Source: Luteipulveratus mongoliensis
Lineage (GTDB): Bacteria > Actinomycetota > Actinomycetes > Actinomycetales > Dermatophilaceae
Assembly: GCF_001190945.1 (NCBI RefSeq)
Contig: NZ_CP011112.1
Coordinates: 558,001 to 622,000, forward strand
Direction: 5' to 3'
Length of the DNA: 64,000 bases
The first letter of the stretch is position 1; the number at the start of each line of letters is the position of its first letter. Positions 1-8,275 of the stretch are shown one piece after another. The translations under genes and the position numbers were made by a program. Under the pieces are notes generated by a model. That model worked only from the letters and a program-made list of their open reading frames with translations, had not been told where the DNA came from and searched no databases.

Positions 1-2
1 AG

Positions 3-194
3 AAGTGGAGCGGCCAGCGAGTCAGCCAAGGTCAGCTGATCGGGCTGTCGGGTACCACGGGCAACTCCACCGGTCCGCACCTCCACTTCGACGTCGTGGG
101 GTGCGCGTCCTACCGGTCACTGCAGGTGGCCAACACCTACGAGCGCGCGACCTCCTACCCGGCCGGCACGTACGCCCTGAGCTACAACCGCTGA
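3..194 (+). CDS. M23 family peptidase, C-terminal fragment
   Basis: This is the last 63 codons of a gene that begins before the window; the reading frame is open from base 3 to a TGA at 192-194. The translation contains the M23 endopeptidase signature [12 protein letters not shown], whose HLH supplies a zinc ligand and a catalytic histidine. M23 enzymes cut peptide cross-bridges in peptidoglycan outside the cell. The N-terminal part (signal peptide and HxxxD motif) lies outside the window, so activity cannot be judged. Two further M23 domains occur in the window (near 7.4 and 38.9 kb) with closely similar motif surroundings. The family call is firm, but the gene's full architecture is unknown. 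Confidence 0.85.
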   Translation, partial: KWSGQRVSQGQLIGLSGTTGNSTGPHLHFDVVGCASYRSLQVANTYERATSYPAGTYALSYNR

Positions 195-362
195 CCCGCC
201 CCCGGGCCTGGCCCGGTCGTCGTACGGACCCTTCGCCGTACGCCGACCGTGCCTTGTCATGTCCGCGCGCCTCGTGACGGGAGAACCGGGTGGCAGCAGA
301 CTGCGTCGTACGGCAGGGACGGGCGTCGTACGGCGCCGGCTGTGAGCGGATGGGGAACGACC

Positions 363-1418
363 ATGCAAGGGCGACGACACGGCGTACGGCTGCTGCTGAC
401 CCTCCTGGTACTGGCGATGCTGCAAGTCGTCGGACCGGCCGCGTCGTACGCGTGTGCGTGCGGCGCGATGATCCCGTCCGACGAGAGTGCACGGTCCGCG
501 GGGGAGCTCGGACTGGTGCAGTGGGACGGCAAGACTGAGACCCTCGACCTGTCGATGGTGGTGCAGGGTGAGACCAAGGACGCAGCGTGGATCATGCCGG
601 CTCCCAAGGGAACTCGCGTGACGCTCGGGTCGGACGGACTGTTCGACCGGCTCACTGACCTGACCAAGCCGAGGGTCGAGAAGCGCTACAACTACTGGCC
701 GTCTTTCGGTGGTGACGACGACCGCTCCGGTGATGGCGCGCCTCGTGCGGGAGGTGCACCGGGTGGCGTCACTGTGGAGGGCCACTCGACGGTTGGGCCG
801 TTCGACGTGACGACCTTGAGCGGCACCGACGGCTCGGCCGTGACGACCTGGTTGACCGCGCACGGCTATCCCGCGCGGCCTGATCTGGTGCCGGCGATGC
901 AGGCGTACCTGGATCAGGGCTGGCGGCTGTACGCCGTGAAGCTCACGTCGCGGGGGAGCACGCTGCGGGGGACGCTGAGCCCGTTGCGGCTGTCCTTCGC
1001 GGCGACCAAGCCGGTCTATCCGATTCGCCTGTCGCATCACGCGCGCTACCGGCAGTCGGTGGTCGTCTACGTCGCAGCGCCGCATCGGATGGAGCTGGAT
1101 CCGGTGACGGCTCCGCGGAGTACGACGACTGATGTGCCGTTCGCGCGCTGGGTGGATGGTGCTGCCGTGGGCGGCCGCGGTGGCGAGCGAGTGTTCCTCA
1201 CCAAGCTGCGGCAGAGCGTGGATCCGCAGGACATCCAGGCGGACTACACGTTCCGTTCGACGGCAGCCGACACCCAGCAGCAAGACGTCCGATATGTCGA
1301 CGTGGACCGCTCGTGGGTGACCTGGTCCGTGGGCGTCCTGGTGCTCCTCGCGGCGCTCATCGGGTGGCTCGTCTGGGGCGTACGCCGGTCAAGTCGCCCT
1401 GTGGGTAACGTCGGTTGA
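363..1418 (+). CDS. DUF2330 domain-containing membrane-anchored extracellular protein
   Basis: The protein has 351 residues. It starts with an ATG after a long in-frame open stretch; I chose this start because the next residues form a clear signal peptide (basic MQGRRHGVR, then a hydrophobic run). The mature part opens with CACGAMIP, the Cys-rich beginning typical of DUF2330 proteins. A single C-terminal transmembrane helix (about residues 320-342) precedes a short basic tail, so the body should lie outside the membrane. The function of the family is not established. The gene lies upstream of dnaB in the same direction, but a gap of about 290 bp with DnaA-like boxes separates them, so they are probably not one operon. 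Confidence 0.75.
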   Translation: MQGRRHGVRLLLTLLVLAMLQVVGPAASYACACGAMIPSDESARSAGELGLVQWDGKTETLDLSMVVQGETKDAAWIMPAPKGTRVTLGSDGLFDRLTDLTKPRVEKRYNYWPSFGGDDDRSGDGAPRAGGAPGGVTVEGHSTVGPFDVTTLSGTDGSAVTTWLTAHGYPARPDLVPAMQAYLDQGWRLYAVKLTSRGSTLRGTLSPLRLSFAATKPVYPIRLSHHARYRQSVVVYVAAPHRMELDPVTAPRSTTTDVPFARWVDGAAVGGRGGERVFLTKLRQSVDPQDIQADYTFRSTAADTQQQDVRYVDVDRSWVTWSVGVLVLLAALIGWLVWGVRRSSRPVGNVG

Positions 1419-1580
1419 CCCACAGGAGGGCCACGAGTTTTTATGCACAGGATGAGGATGACGTTTCCGCAGGTCAGAGGCTTGCCCTGGGGATGGCTAC
1501 CGCGTTATGCACAGGGTTGTCCACAGTGGAGTCACACGGTTTGAGGTGGTTCTCAACACGTTGTCCCCAGGTCGTCCACA
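1400..1580. promoter_or_regulatory. Cluster of DnaA-box-like 9-mers upstream of dnaB
   Basis: Within about 180 bp there are several sequences close to the actinobacterial DnaA box TTGTCCACA. They are an exact TTGTCCACA at 1517-1525, two copies of TTATGCACA (1441-1449 and 1505-1513), TTGTCCCCA at 1561-1569, TCGTCCACA at 1572-1580, and TTACCCACA on the minus strand at 1400-1408. The block fills most of the gap between the DUF2330 gene and dnaB. DnaA binding here could regulate dnaB or titrate DnaA. It is not called an origin, because dnaA, dnaN and AT-rich unwinding repeats are absent. Confidence 0.5.
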
Positions 1581-1706
1581 GGGCAGATGTGTCTCACCTT
1601 GCCCCCTGGTCCGGGGACTCGTAGCGTCACAAGAACCGCCTTTCGGCAGGGGGCTGTCGGTGGTGACTGGTCTCATCGAGTTGTCGGTTGAACATGGGAG
1701 GTCTGG

Positions 1707-4700
1707 GTGTCGATCGCCGAACTCGAGGGGTCGTACGGTGCACCGCACGAGGATGGTCCGGGGGACGATCGGCTGCCGCCTCAGGATGTGCACGCTGAGC
1801 AGTCCGTCATCGGCGGCATGCTGCTGTCCAAGGACGCGATCGCGGACTGCGTCGAGACAGTCAAGGGCACGGACTTCTACCGCCCGGCGCACGAGCTCAT
1901 CTGGGACGCGGTCATCGACCTCTACGGGCGCGGCGAGCCGGCGGACGCGATCACTGTCGCGGACGAGCTCACCAAGCGTGGCGACCTGGCGCGCGCCGGC
2001 GGCCAGGCCTATCTGCACCAGCTGATCCAGGGCGTACCCACTGCGGCCAACGCGGGCTACTACGCGGCGATCGTCGCAGAGCGGGCGGTGCTGCGCCGGC
2101 TGGTCGATGCTGGGACGCGCATCGTGCAGATGGGTTACGCGCAGGGCGGCGGCGACGTCGAGGACATCGTCAACGCGGCGCAGGCCGAGGTCTACGCCGT
2201 GGCCGACAAGCGCGGGTCGGAGGACTACGTCCGACTCGGTGAGGTCATCGAGGCGACGGCCGACGAGATCGAGGCGGCGTCGTCCAGCTCAGGCGAGATG
2301 ACCGGCGTACCAACAGGGTTCACCGATCTGGACACGTTGACCAACGGTCTGCACCCCGGCCAGATGATCGTGCTGGCGGCGCGGCCTGCTGTCGGCAAGG
2401 CGCTCGCTCTTGACACTCCCCTGCCAACTCCCTCGGGTTGGACGACGATGGGAGACGTCTCCGTCGGGGACTTCCTGATCGGTGCTGATGGACGTCCGAC
2501 GCGCGTGGTCGCCACGACCGGGGTCATGGAGGGGCGGCCCTGCTACGAGGTCGAATTCTCCGACGGCACGGTGATCGTCGCCGACGAGCAGCACCAGTGG
2601 CTCGTATCGGTCGACTCCGCTGAACCGATCGTGCTGACGACGGCTCAGGTGCACGAGTCGCGTGGCACGGTCACGATCGAGCGGACGCCGCAGTCGGGCA
2701 GTGCGCTCGTGGCCGAGGCCTGGAAGGTCACGGCAGTTCGGTCGGTCGAGTCGGTGCCCGTGCGCTGCGTGGAGGTCGACAACGATTCGCACCTCTACCT
2801 CGCATCGCGCGCGATGATCCCGACGCACAACTCGACCCTTGGCCTCGATATCGCACGAGCGGCTGCCGTGAAGCACGGTCAGGCCGCCGTCATCTTCAGC
2901 TTGGAGATGAGCAAGACCGAGATCACGATGCGTCTGCTGTCGGCGGAGGCCGGCATCCAGCTGCAGCACATGCGCAAGGGCACGATGCGCGACGAGGACT
3001 GGACCAAGCTTGCCGCCACGATGGGCCGAGTCTCGGATGCGCCTCTGTTCATTGATGATTCGCCCAACATGTCGCTGATGGAGATCCGGGCGAAGTGTCG
3101 CCGACTGAAGCAGAACAACAACCTCAAGCTTGTGGTCATCGACTACCTCCAGCTTATGACGTCGGGCAAGCGCGTCGAGTCGCGTCAGCAGGAGGTGTCG
3201 GAGTTCTCGCGTGCGCTAAAGCTGCTGGCCAAGGAGATCGAGGTCCCGGTCATCGCGATCTCGCAGCTCAACCGTGGTCCTGAGCAGCGCACCGATAAGC
3301 GACCGCAGATGTCTGACCTTCGCGAATCCGGTTGTCTGACAGGCGGATCCAGGTTGCTACGCGCCGACACTGGTGCAGAGGTTTCGATCGGCGACCTGGC
3401 GGCCTCGGGCGAGAAGGACGTCCCTGTCTGGGCGTTGGACGACTCGCTCCGTTATGTCGTACGTCCCCTGACCCACGCGTTCTCGACCGGCACACGGCCG
3501 GTGTTCAAGCTGACGCTCGCCTCAGGCAAACAGGTGCGAGCGACGGAGAACCATCGTTTCCTGACGTATGACGGCTGGCAGTCCCTGGGCGACATTCGTA
3601 CTGGTGAGCGTCTCGCCGTCCCTCGCCACGTGCCCGCTCCGGAGAAGCACGAGCCGTGGGAGGACGACCACAGGCTGGTGCTGCTCGCGCACATGATCGG
3701 GGACGGATCGTTCGTCAAGAAGCAGCCGATCCGCTACGCCAGCATTGATGAGCAGAACCTGACGGCGGTCGCCAAGGCTGCGCTCATGGGCTTCGGCATC
3801 ACCGCCGTGCGTGACGAGTACGCCGCCGCTCGCGTGACAAGCCTCCGGCTGCGTGCGCCGTTCGCGCTCGGGCACGGCAAACGCAACCCGATCGCGGAGT
3901 GGCTTGACGGACTGGGCCTGTTCGGGCTGCGCAGCCACGAGAAGTTCGTCCCCGAGCCCGTGTTCTATGCGTCGAAGCGTCAGATTGCCTTGTTCCTCAC
4001 GCACATCTGGGCGACGGACGGCTCGGTCACCGTCAACAAGAGCGGTCAGGGCGGTCGGATCTACTACGCCTCGACCTCGCGGAGGCTTGTCGATGATCTT
4101 TCGTTGCTCCTGCTGCGCTTCGGCATCTCGACTCGCACCCGCACGACGCGAAAGGCCGGTTACCGGGACGGCTACACGATCGACATCAGTGGTCTCGACA
4201 GTCAGCGCCGCTTCCTCCAGGAGATCGGCGTCCATGGCGACCGCGGTGTTTCCGCTGCTCGGCTGCTGAGCATCGTGCGGACCAAGGAAGCCAACACCAA
4301 TGTCGACACCGTGCCGGTTCAGGTCTGGGACACCGTGCGCGATGTGCTGACCGAGCAGGGTATGACTCATCGCGAGTTCGCAGCAGCCATGGGAACGCAG
4401 TTCTGCGGTTCGACGATGTGGAAGCATGCGCCCTCGCGTGAGCGTCTGGGTCGCGTAGCTCAGGTGCTCGATCACTCCGAGCTCGAGCTTCTGGCAGTGA
4501 ACGACATCTTCTGGGACTCTGTCGTCTCAGTCGAGCCAGACGGCATCGAAGAGGTCTACGACGCAACGGTCCTGAACTGCCACAACTTCGTCGTCAACGG
4601 CATCGCGGCGCACAACAGCATTGAGCAGGACGCCGACATGGTGATCCTTCTGCACCGTGAGGACTCGTTCAACAAGGAGTCCGAGCGGGCTGGAGAAGCG

Positions 4701-4802
4701 GACGTGATCGTGGCCAAGCACCGTAACGGCCCGACCGACACGATCGTGCTGGCCTTCCAGGGCCACTACAGCCGCTTCACCAACATGGCCCAGAGCTTCT
4801 AG
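1707..4802 (+). CDS. dnaB: Replicative DNA helicase DnaB with two inteins
   Basis: The precursor has 1031 residues. Removing the two inteins (residues 232-375 and 543-970) leaves a 459-residue helicase, the normal length for DnaB. DnaB is the hexameric ATP-driven helicase that unwinds the fork. The GTG start is preceded by GGGAGG six bases upstream. The N-terminal domain (about 25-130) binds primase. The RecA-like ATPase follows, with Walker A ARPAVGK-S split between Lys231 and Ser376, and the Walker B region LVVIDYLQLM. The motif SDLRESG-SIEQDADMV is split by the second intein. Protein splicing is therefore needed to make an active ATPase. Neighbouring rplI/ssb genes, common beside dnaB, are not in the window. 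Confidence 0.97.
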   Translation: MSIAELEGSYGAPHEDGPGDDRLPPQDVHAEQSVIGGMLLSKDAIADCVETVKGTDFYRPAHELIWDAVIDLYGRGEPADAITVADELTKRGDLARAGGQAYLHQLIQGVPTAANAGYYAAIVAERAVLRRLVDAGTRIVQMGYAQGGGDVEDIVNAAQAEVYAVADKRGSEDYVRLGEVIEATADEIEAASSSSGEMTGVPTGFTDLDTLTNGLHPGQMIVLAARPAVGKALALDTPLPTPSGWTTMGDVSVGDFLIGADGRPTRVVATTGVMEGRPCYEVEFSDGTVIVADEQHQWLVSVDSAEPIVLTTAQVHESRGTVTIERTPQSGSALVAEAWKVTAVRSVESVPVRCVEVDNDSHLYLASRAMIPTHNSTLGLDIARAAAVKHGQAAVIFSLEMSKTEITMRLLSAEAGIQLQHMRKGTMRDEDWTKLAATMGRVSDAPLFIDDSPNMSLMEIRAKCRRLKQNNNLKLVVIDYLQLMTSGKRVESRQQEVSEFSRALKLLAKEIEVPVIAISQLNRGPEQRTDKRPQMSDLRESGCLTGGSRLLRADTGAEVSIGDLAASGEKDVPVWALDDSLRYVVRPLTHAFSTGTRPVFKLTLASGKQVRATENHRFLTYDGWQSLGDIRTGERLAVPRHVPAPEKHEPWEDDHRLVLLAHMIGDGSFVKKQPIRYASIDEQNLTAVAKAALMGFGITAVRDEYAAARVTSLRLRAPFALGHGKRNPIAEWLDGLGLFGLRSHEKFVPEPVFYASKRQIALFLTHIWATDGSVTVNKSGQGGRIYYASTSRRLVDDLSLLLLRFGISTRTRTTRKAGYRDGYTIDISGLDSQRRFLQEIGVHGDRGVSAARLLSIVRTKEANTNVDTVPVQVWDTVRDVLTEQGMTHREFAAAMGTQFCGSTMWKHAPSRERLGRVAQVLDHSELELLAVNDIFWDSVVSVEPDGIEEVYDATVLNCHNFVVNGIAAHNSIEQDADMVILLHREDSFNKESERAGEADVIVAKHRNGPTDTIVLAFQGHYSRFTNMAQSF
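2400..2831 (+). other. Class 3 mini-intein in DnaB Walker A
   Basis: This is an in-frame insertion of 144 codons, starting ALALDTPLPTPSGWTTMGDV and ending MIPTHN before Ser+1 of the C-extein. It has no homing-endonuclease domain. The usual Cys/Ser at position 1 is replaced by Ala. The class 3 triplet is visible: Trp67 (in HQW, block B), Cys123 (in VRCVEVD, block F) and Thr142 (in PTHN, block G), using intein numbering. In class 3 inteins the block F Cys is the first nucleophile. Removal restores the P-loop GK-S exactly. Confidence 0.9.
3333..4616 (+). other. Full-length LAGLIDADG intein in DnaB
   Basis: This is an in-frame insertion of 428 codons beginning with Cys1 (CLTGGSRLL) and ending NGIAAHN before Ser+1, so it fits standard class 1 chemistry. 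The block B motif is ATENHRFLT. Two LAGLIDADG-type helices are seen, LLAHMIGDGSF and LTHIWATDGSV, each with the acidic residue needed for metal binding, so the homing endonuclease may be active. The insertion separates SDLRESG from SIEQDAD, a well-known intein site in DnaB. Confidence 0.92.
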
Positions 4803-4863
4803 CCGGATAGCGGCTTCCGCTCTCGGACGATGCGGGCGGGGTATACGGCACCCGGATCCAACG

Positions 4864-5511
4864 TCAGGTGCGGCCGGTCTCATGAGCCCACATGGCGAGC
4901 TCGACCCGATTACGCGCGCCGAGCTTGCGCATCAGGCTGGCCAGATGGGTTTTGACGGTGCTGGGACTGATGTGGAGATCGGCGGCGATCTCACTGTTGG
5001 TTCGGCCCTGCGCCACCGTGAGGAGCACTTGCTCCTCGCGGGAGGTGAGCGGTTCCATCGGCTGCGCGGATGGCCTCTTCTGTAATCTGGCAAATGCCGT
5101 AAGTAGGCGGACGGTGACGCTAGGAGCGATCAGAGCATCACCATCGGCTGCCGCGTGGATCGCCTGGGTCAGCAGCGCAGGCCCGGCGTCCTTGAGGAGG
5201 AAACCCCGGGCACCGGCCTTCAACGCCCCATGGACGTACTCATCGAGGTCAAAAGTGGTGATCACGACGATCGGCATGGGGTCGGTGACCCCGGGGCCGG
5301 CGAGCTCGCGGGTGGCGTCAATACCGTCCATCAGCGGCATGCGGACGTCGAACAGGCACACGTCCGGGCGCAGCTGACGCGCCATGGCCACCGCCTGTCG
5401 CCCATCGGTGGCGGCGCCCACGACCTCGATGTCAGGCTGGGCGTTCAGCAGCATCGTCAGGCCGGTGCGCACGATGTCTTGATCGTCGGCGATGAGCACC
5501 CGGATGGTCAT
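4864..5511 (-). CDS. NarL/LuxR-family response regulator
   Basis: The protein has 215 residues. The receiver domain (1-120) starts MTIRVLIADDQDIVR, has the phosphoacceptor Asp in CLFDVRMPLMDG, and carries the conserved Lys in GFLLKDAG. The C-terminal LuxR-type helix-turn-helix (about 150-212) contains LTSREEQVLLTVAQG and ISPSTVKTHLASLM. It would bind DNA as a dimer once phosphorylated. Its ATG overlaps the stop of the upstream histidine kinase by 4 nt, so the pair is translationally coupled and surely a cognate two-component system. The signal and target genes are unknown. The small membrane protein gene divergent from the kinase is a candidate target. Confidence 0.95.
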   Translation of the reverse strand: MTIRVLIADDQDIVRTGLTMLLNAQPDIEVVGAATDGRQAVAMARQLRPDVCLFDVRMPLMDGIDATRELAGPGVTDPMPIVVITTFDLDEYVHGALKAGARGFLLKDAGPALLTQAIHAAADGDALIAPSVTVRLLTAFARLQKRPSAQPMEPLTSREEQVLLTVAQGRTNSEIAADLHISPSTVKTHLASLMRKLGARNRVELAMWAHETGRT

Positions 5512-6701
5512 CGGGGAGCACCCGCTCGGGGCAGCATCGCCTCGACCCGCCAGCCACCGCCCGTGCTCGGGCCAGCGTCGAACGTGCCACCCAGCAGCTT
5601 GGCGCGTTCTCGCATGCCGACCAGGCCGTAGCCCGACGGGTTGCCGCCGGCCGAGCTGACGGCACCATCGTCATCGACCGTCAGCTGCACTCGCTCGGCG
5701 TCACCCACGACCCGCACGGCTACCCGGGTCGCGTGGCGGGCGTGCCGTCGCGCGTTCGTGACCGACTCCTGGGTCAGGCGGTAGAGCGCGGCCCCGACCG
5801 CGGGGCTGAGATCGTCGAGCTCACCGGACAGCTCCACGTCGACCTGTGGCCCTCCCTCGGTTTGATCGGCGAGCCGCTCGAGGTCAGCCACGCCCGTGCG
5901 TGGCGCGAAGTCCGCCCCCTCGGGAGCGCGCAGGACACCGACGATGGTGCGCAACTCGGTCAGCGTTCGCGAGGCCGCGTCCTCGATGACAGCAAGGACC
6001 TCAGCGGCACGCTCGGGGTGCGACATTGCGACGGCACGTCCGGCCTGGGCCTGGATGACGATGCCGGAGACGTGGTGGGCGACCGTGTCGTGCAGCTCGC
6101 GCGCCAACAGGACCCGCTCCTCCGACTTCACCTGCTCCAGCCTTCGCTCCCGGGCGCCGTGCTGAGAACGCACGGCCCAGCCCAGGGCAAAGGTGGACAT
6201 CAGGACAGCGACCCCGCCGACTGCGTCGGCCACCCCGGTCCAGCTGACGAAGAAACTCATGGTGGCCGCGACCAGGATGATCGCCAGACCCGCCACCGCA
6301 TCTCGCCCGGAACCCCACCGGAAGAGTGCGTAGGGCAGCAGCATGAAGTAGAGCATCGTGTACATGTCGAGTGCCGGTGCGTCGGATGCGATCAGGCCGA
6401 TGTCCACGACCGCGACCACGCCGAAGGCGGCCGCGACCACTGCGAGCGGGTGGGTACGTCGCCACAGCAGCAGCGGCGCCAGTCCGACCGCCAACACCAC
6501 CGACAGCCCCGGTAGCGGCAGATCCTCACGCAGGAAACCCTCAAGCACCCCGGAGACCGTCACGAACGTCAGCAGCGCCCAGTCCCGCCATACCCGAACC
6601 GGTGGGTCCGGGGGCTGGGGTTCTTCCAGCACGGTCCGCAATGCATTGCTCACCCCCTCAGCGTATGGATGGAGCGCCGCCAGGGGATCAGCCGAAAGCA
6701 C
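5508..6701 (-). CDS. DesK/LiaS-like sensor histidine kinase
   Basis: The protein has up to 397 residues. The N-terminal half holds several hydrophobic helices (about residues 45-175) and no large extracellular loop, as in intramembrane-sensing kinases. The HisKA_3 dimerisation motif is LLARELHDTVAHHVSG, with the phosphorylated His after Leu. A HATPase domain follows, ending near GYGLVGMRERAKLLGGTF. The GTG start at 6701 gives the longest frame but has no obvious ribosome site. A GTG at 6653 (VSNALRTVLEE) is an alternative with GAGGGG directly adjacent. It overlaps the response regulator gene by 4 nt and works with it by phosphotransfer. Confidence 0.92.
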   Translation of the reverse strand: MLSADPLAALHPYAEGVSNALRTVLEEPQPPDPPVRVWRDWALLTFVTVSGVLEGFLREDLPLPGLSVVLAVGLAPLLLWRRTHPLAVVAAAFGVVAVVDIGLIASDAPALDMYTMLYFMLLPYALFRWGSGRDAVAGLAIILVAATMSFFVSWTGVADAVGGVAVLMSTFALGWAVRSQHGARERRLEQVKSEERVLLARELHDTVAHHVSGIVIQAQAGRAVAMSHPERAAEVLAVIEDAASRTLTELRTIVGVLRAPEGADFAPRTGVADLERLADQTEGGPQVDVELSGELDDLSPAVGAALYRLTQESVTNARRHARHATRVAVRVVGDAERVQLTVDDDGAVSSAGGNPSGYGLVGMRERAKLLGGTFDAGPSTGGGWRVEAMLPRAGAPR

Positions 6702-6815
6702 GAGAGAGAGACCGTGCCATCGGCCAGGCGAACTCCAGCCACCGGGCCGATGTGCCCACCGCCGAGCTCAGTGATCGTGGGTCCACCGATCCTCACCACA
6801 ACAACGGAGCCCATG

Positions 6816-7292
6816 ATGAGAACACGTCAACCCGCCACCACACTGGAGGACCAGCCGGTCCCGGTGAGAGTCAAGCTCGCCGCCGCGTGGACCAGCTTCA
6901 TGTTCCTGTACGCCTACGTGGACATTCTCAACTTCTTCACGCCCGGCGTCATCAAAGACATCCTCGACGGCAGGGTGTTCGAGTTCGATCTGTCCCAGAC
7001 CTTTTCGACGACGGCGCTGACCCTGATGGCCGTCCCGATCCTCATGGTCGTGCTGTCAACGACCCTGCCCGCCCGGACGAACCGCATCACGAACCTCGTC
7101 GTGGCGTCGGTCTACGTCCCCGTCTCGGCATTCAACGCGGTGGGCGAGTCGTGGACGTACTTCTACGGCCTTGGCGTCGTACTGGAACTGATCGTTCTCG
7201 CCCTCATCCTGCGGTACGCCTGGACCTGGCCCCGCACCGCGCCGTCGGCGACCATGGCGACCAGCCCCGAGCGTGTCGCCGTCCATGAGTAG
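6816..7292 (+). CDS. Small integral membrane protein (DUF6326-like)
   Basis: The protein has 158 residues with four predicted transmembrane helices: WTSFMFLYAYVDILNFF, a second near LTLMAVPILMVVLS, a third near NLVVASVYVPVSAF, and a fourth near LGVVLELIVLALILRYAW. The pattern recalls the DUF6326 family; its function is unknown. GGAG at 6806-6809 lies six bases before this ATG; an ATG one codon earlier is possible. The gene is divergent from the two-component genes with a short shared upstream region, which makes it a possible target of that system. This is inference only. Confidence 0.7.
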   Translation: MRTRQPATTLEDQPVPVRVKLAAAWTSFMFLYAYVDILNFFTPGVIKDILDGRVFEFDLSQTFSTTALTLMAVPILMVVLSTTLPARTNRITNLVVASVYVPVSAFNAVGESWTYFYGLGVVLELIVLALILRYAWTWPRTAPSATMATSPERVAVHE

Positions 7293-7424
7293 CAGTTTCG
7301 TAGCCGTTATATAGCGGGCCTTGGGACGCTCTGTGCCGTGCTGGTTGGTAAGGGCATGAAGTGATCCACACAAGCGAGCGGGGCTCCCTCAACCCCGATC
7401 CCTAGTAGACCCGGGAGAACAGTC

Positions 7425-7946
7425 ATGACAGACCATCAGGGTTCGTTGAACATGCCTAGTCGACGGCTGATCCTTGGCGGGGGCGCAGCGCTCGCCGGAC
7501 TCGGCATCGCTGGCATCGCCTCAGCGCCAGGAGCTCAGGCCGCGTCATACGTGCGGCCCATCAGGAACGCGAGCGCGCACCCGATCACGTGCGCGTGGAG
7601 GACGCCCGGCCCCTGGGAGGCCGGCTACCACACCGGAGTCGACATCGGATGCCCCGTCGGCACTCCGGTCTACGCGACCATCGCCGGCGATGTCCGCACC
7701 GGCCGGGCGAACTGGGGTGGCGCGTACGGCACCATGATTCTGATCAACGACAACGTGGACGGCTCGGACTGGGGCTACTGCCACCTGTCGAGGAGAGTGG
7801 TGAGCGATGGTCAGGCTGTCGCGACCAATCAGCTGATCGGTTACTCGGGCAACACCGGGAACACCACTGGTCCACATCTGCACCTGGAACGACGCCCCCG
7901 CTATGGCGGTTACAAATCGGACAAGAACCCCAACCTGTGGCCCTGA
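7425..7946 (+). CDS. Tat-exported M23 family peptidase
   Basis: The protein has 173 residues. A twin-arginine signal is visible (MPSRRLILGGGAALAG), followed by AQA-like cleavage residues near position 38, so it should be exported folded. The M23 zinc site is complete: His69 and Asp73 in HTGVD, and His151/His153 in PHLHLE. It should cut peptidoglycan cross-links outside the membrane. There is no extra binding domain. It is flanked by a long hairpin terminator about 70 bp downstream, so it is probably monocistronic. The ATG at 7452 (MPSRR) is an alternative start that leaves the Tat signal intact. Confidence 0.88.
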   Translation: MTDHQGSLNMPSRRLILGGGAALAGLGIAGIASAPGAQAASYVRPIRNASAHPITCAWRTPGPWEAGYHTGVDIGCPVGTPVYATIAGDVRTGRANWGGAYGTMILINDNVDGSDWGYCHLSRRVVSDGQAVATNQLIGYSGNTGNTTGPHLHLERRPRYGGYKSDKNPNLWP

Positions 7947-8275
7947 CCTCAAGGTGATGCCCGGCCACGCTCGTCGAGATTGCGACGACATGATCTGACC
8001 CGTGGCAGGGACGACCTCCGGGTGACGTGTGGATTGTCAAAATCCCACGTTGCCCGGAGGTTTTTGCGTCCCACGTGGTCGCTGGACGACGAGACGAACC
8101 GAGCTTCGCCTCGTCTCATCGGACGTGCACAAGGCGGACTTCCCGGTGCCGAGCGCCCGGAATGACGCGGACTTGAACGATGCGTAGGCAGGGTATGCAC
8201 GTCGGACGGGACCGGCACGAGCAGCCGCGGCAGACGTGCGCGCACCACTACACGGGACACCCTCGGGCCGGAGCG
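7947..8275. other. 329-bp intergenic region between convergent genes
   Basis: No convincing gene is present here. The first half holds the strong hairpin at 8014-8065. The second half has an imperfect inverted repeat (GACGAGACGAA against TTCGCCTCGTC, about 8087-8117) that could be a weaker stop signal. The short frames in this stretch lack ribosome sites and coding-like codon use. Confidence 0.5.
8014..8065 (+). terminator. Rho-independent terminator
   Basis: The outer stem is perfect: ACCTCCGGG (8014-8022) pairs with CCCGGAGGT (8053-8061). The inner bases can extend it (TGACGTG against CACGTTG, with mismatches). A TTTTT run follows directly at 8061-8065. It lies 67 bp after the M23 peptidase stop and points the same way. 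Confidence 0.75.

Noticed and set aside
1400-1580. Chromosomal replication origin
   Set aside because: Boxes are present, but dnaA, dnaN and an AT-rich unwinding element are absent and the block is only about 180 bp.
1415-1624. 69-codon frame after the DUF2330 gene
   Set aside because: Weak codon bias and it lies across the DnaA-box-like cluster.
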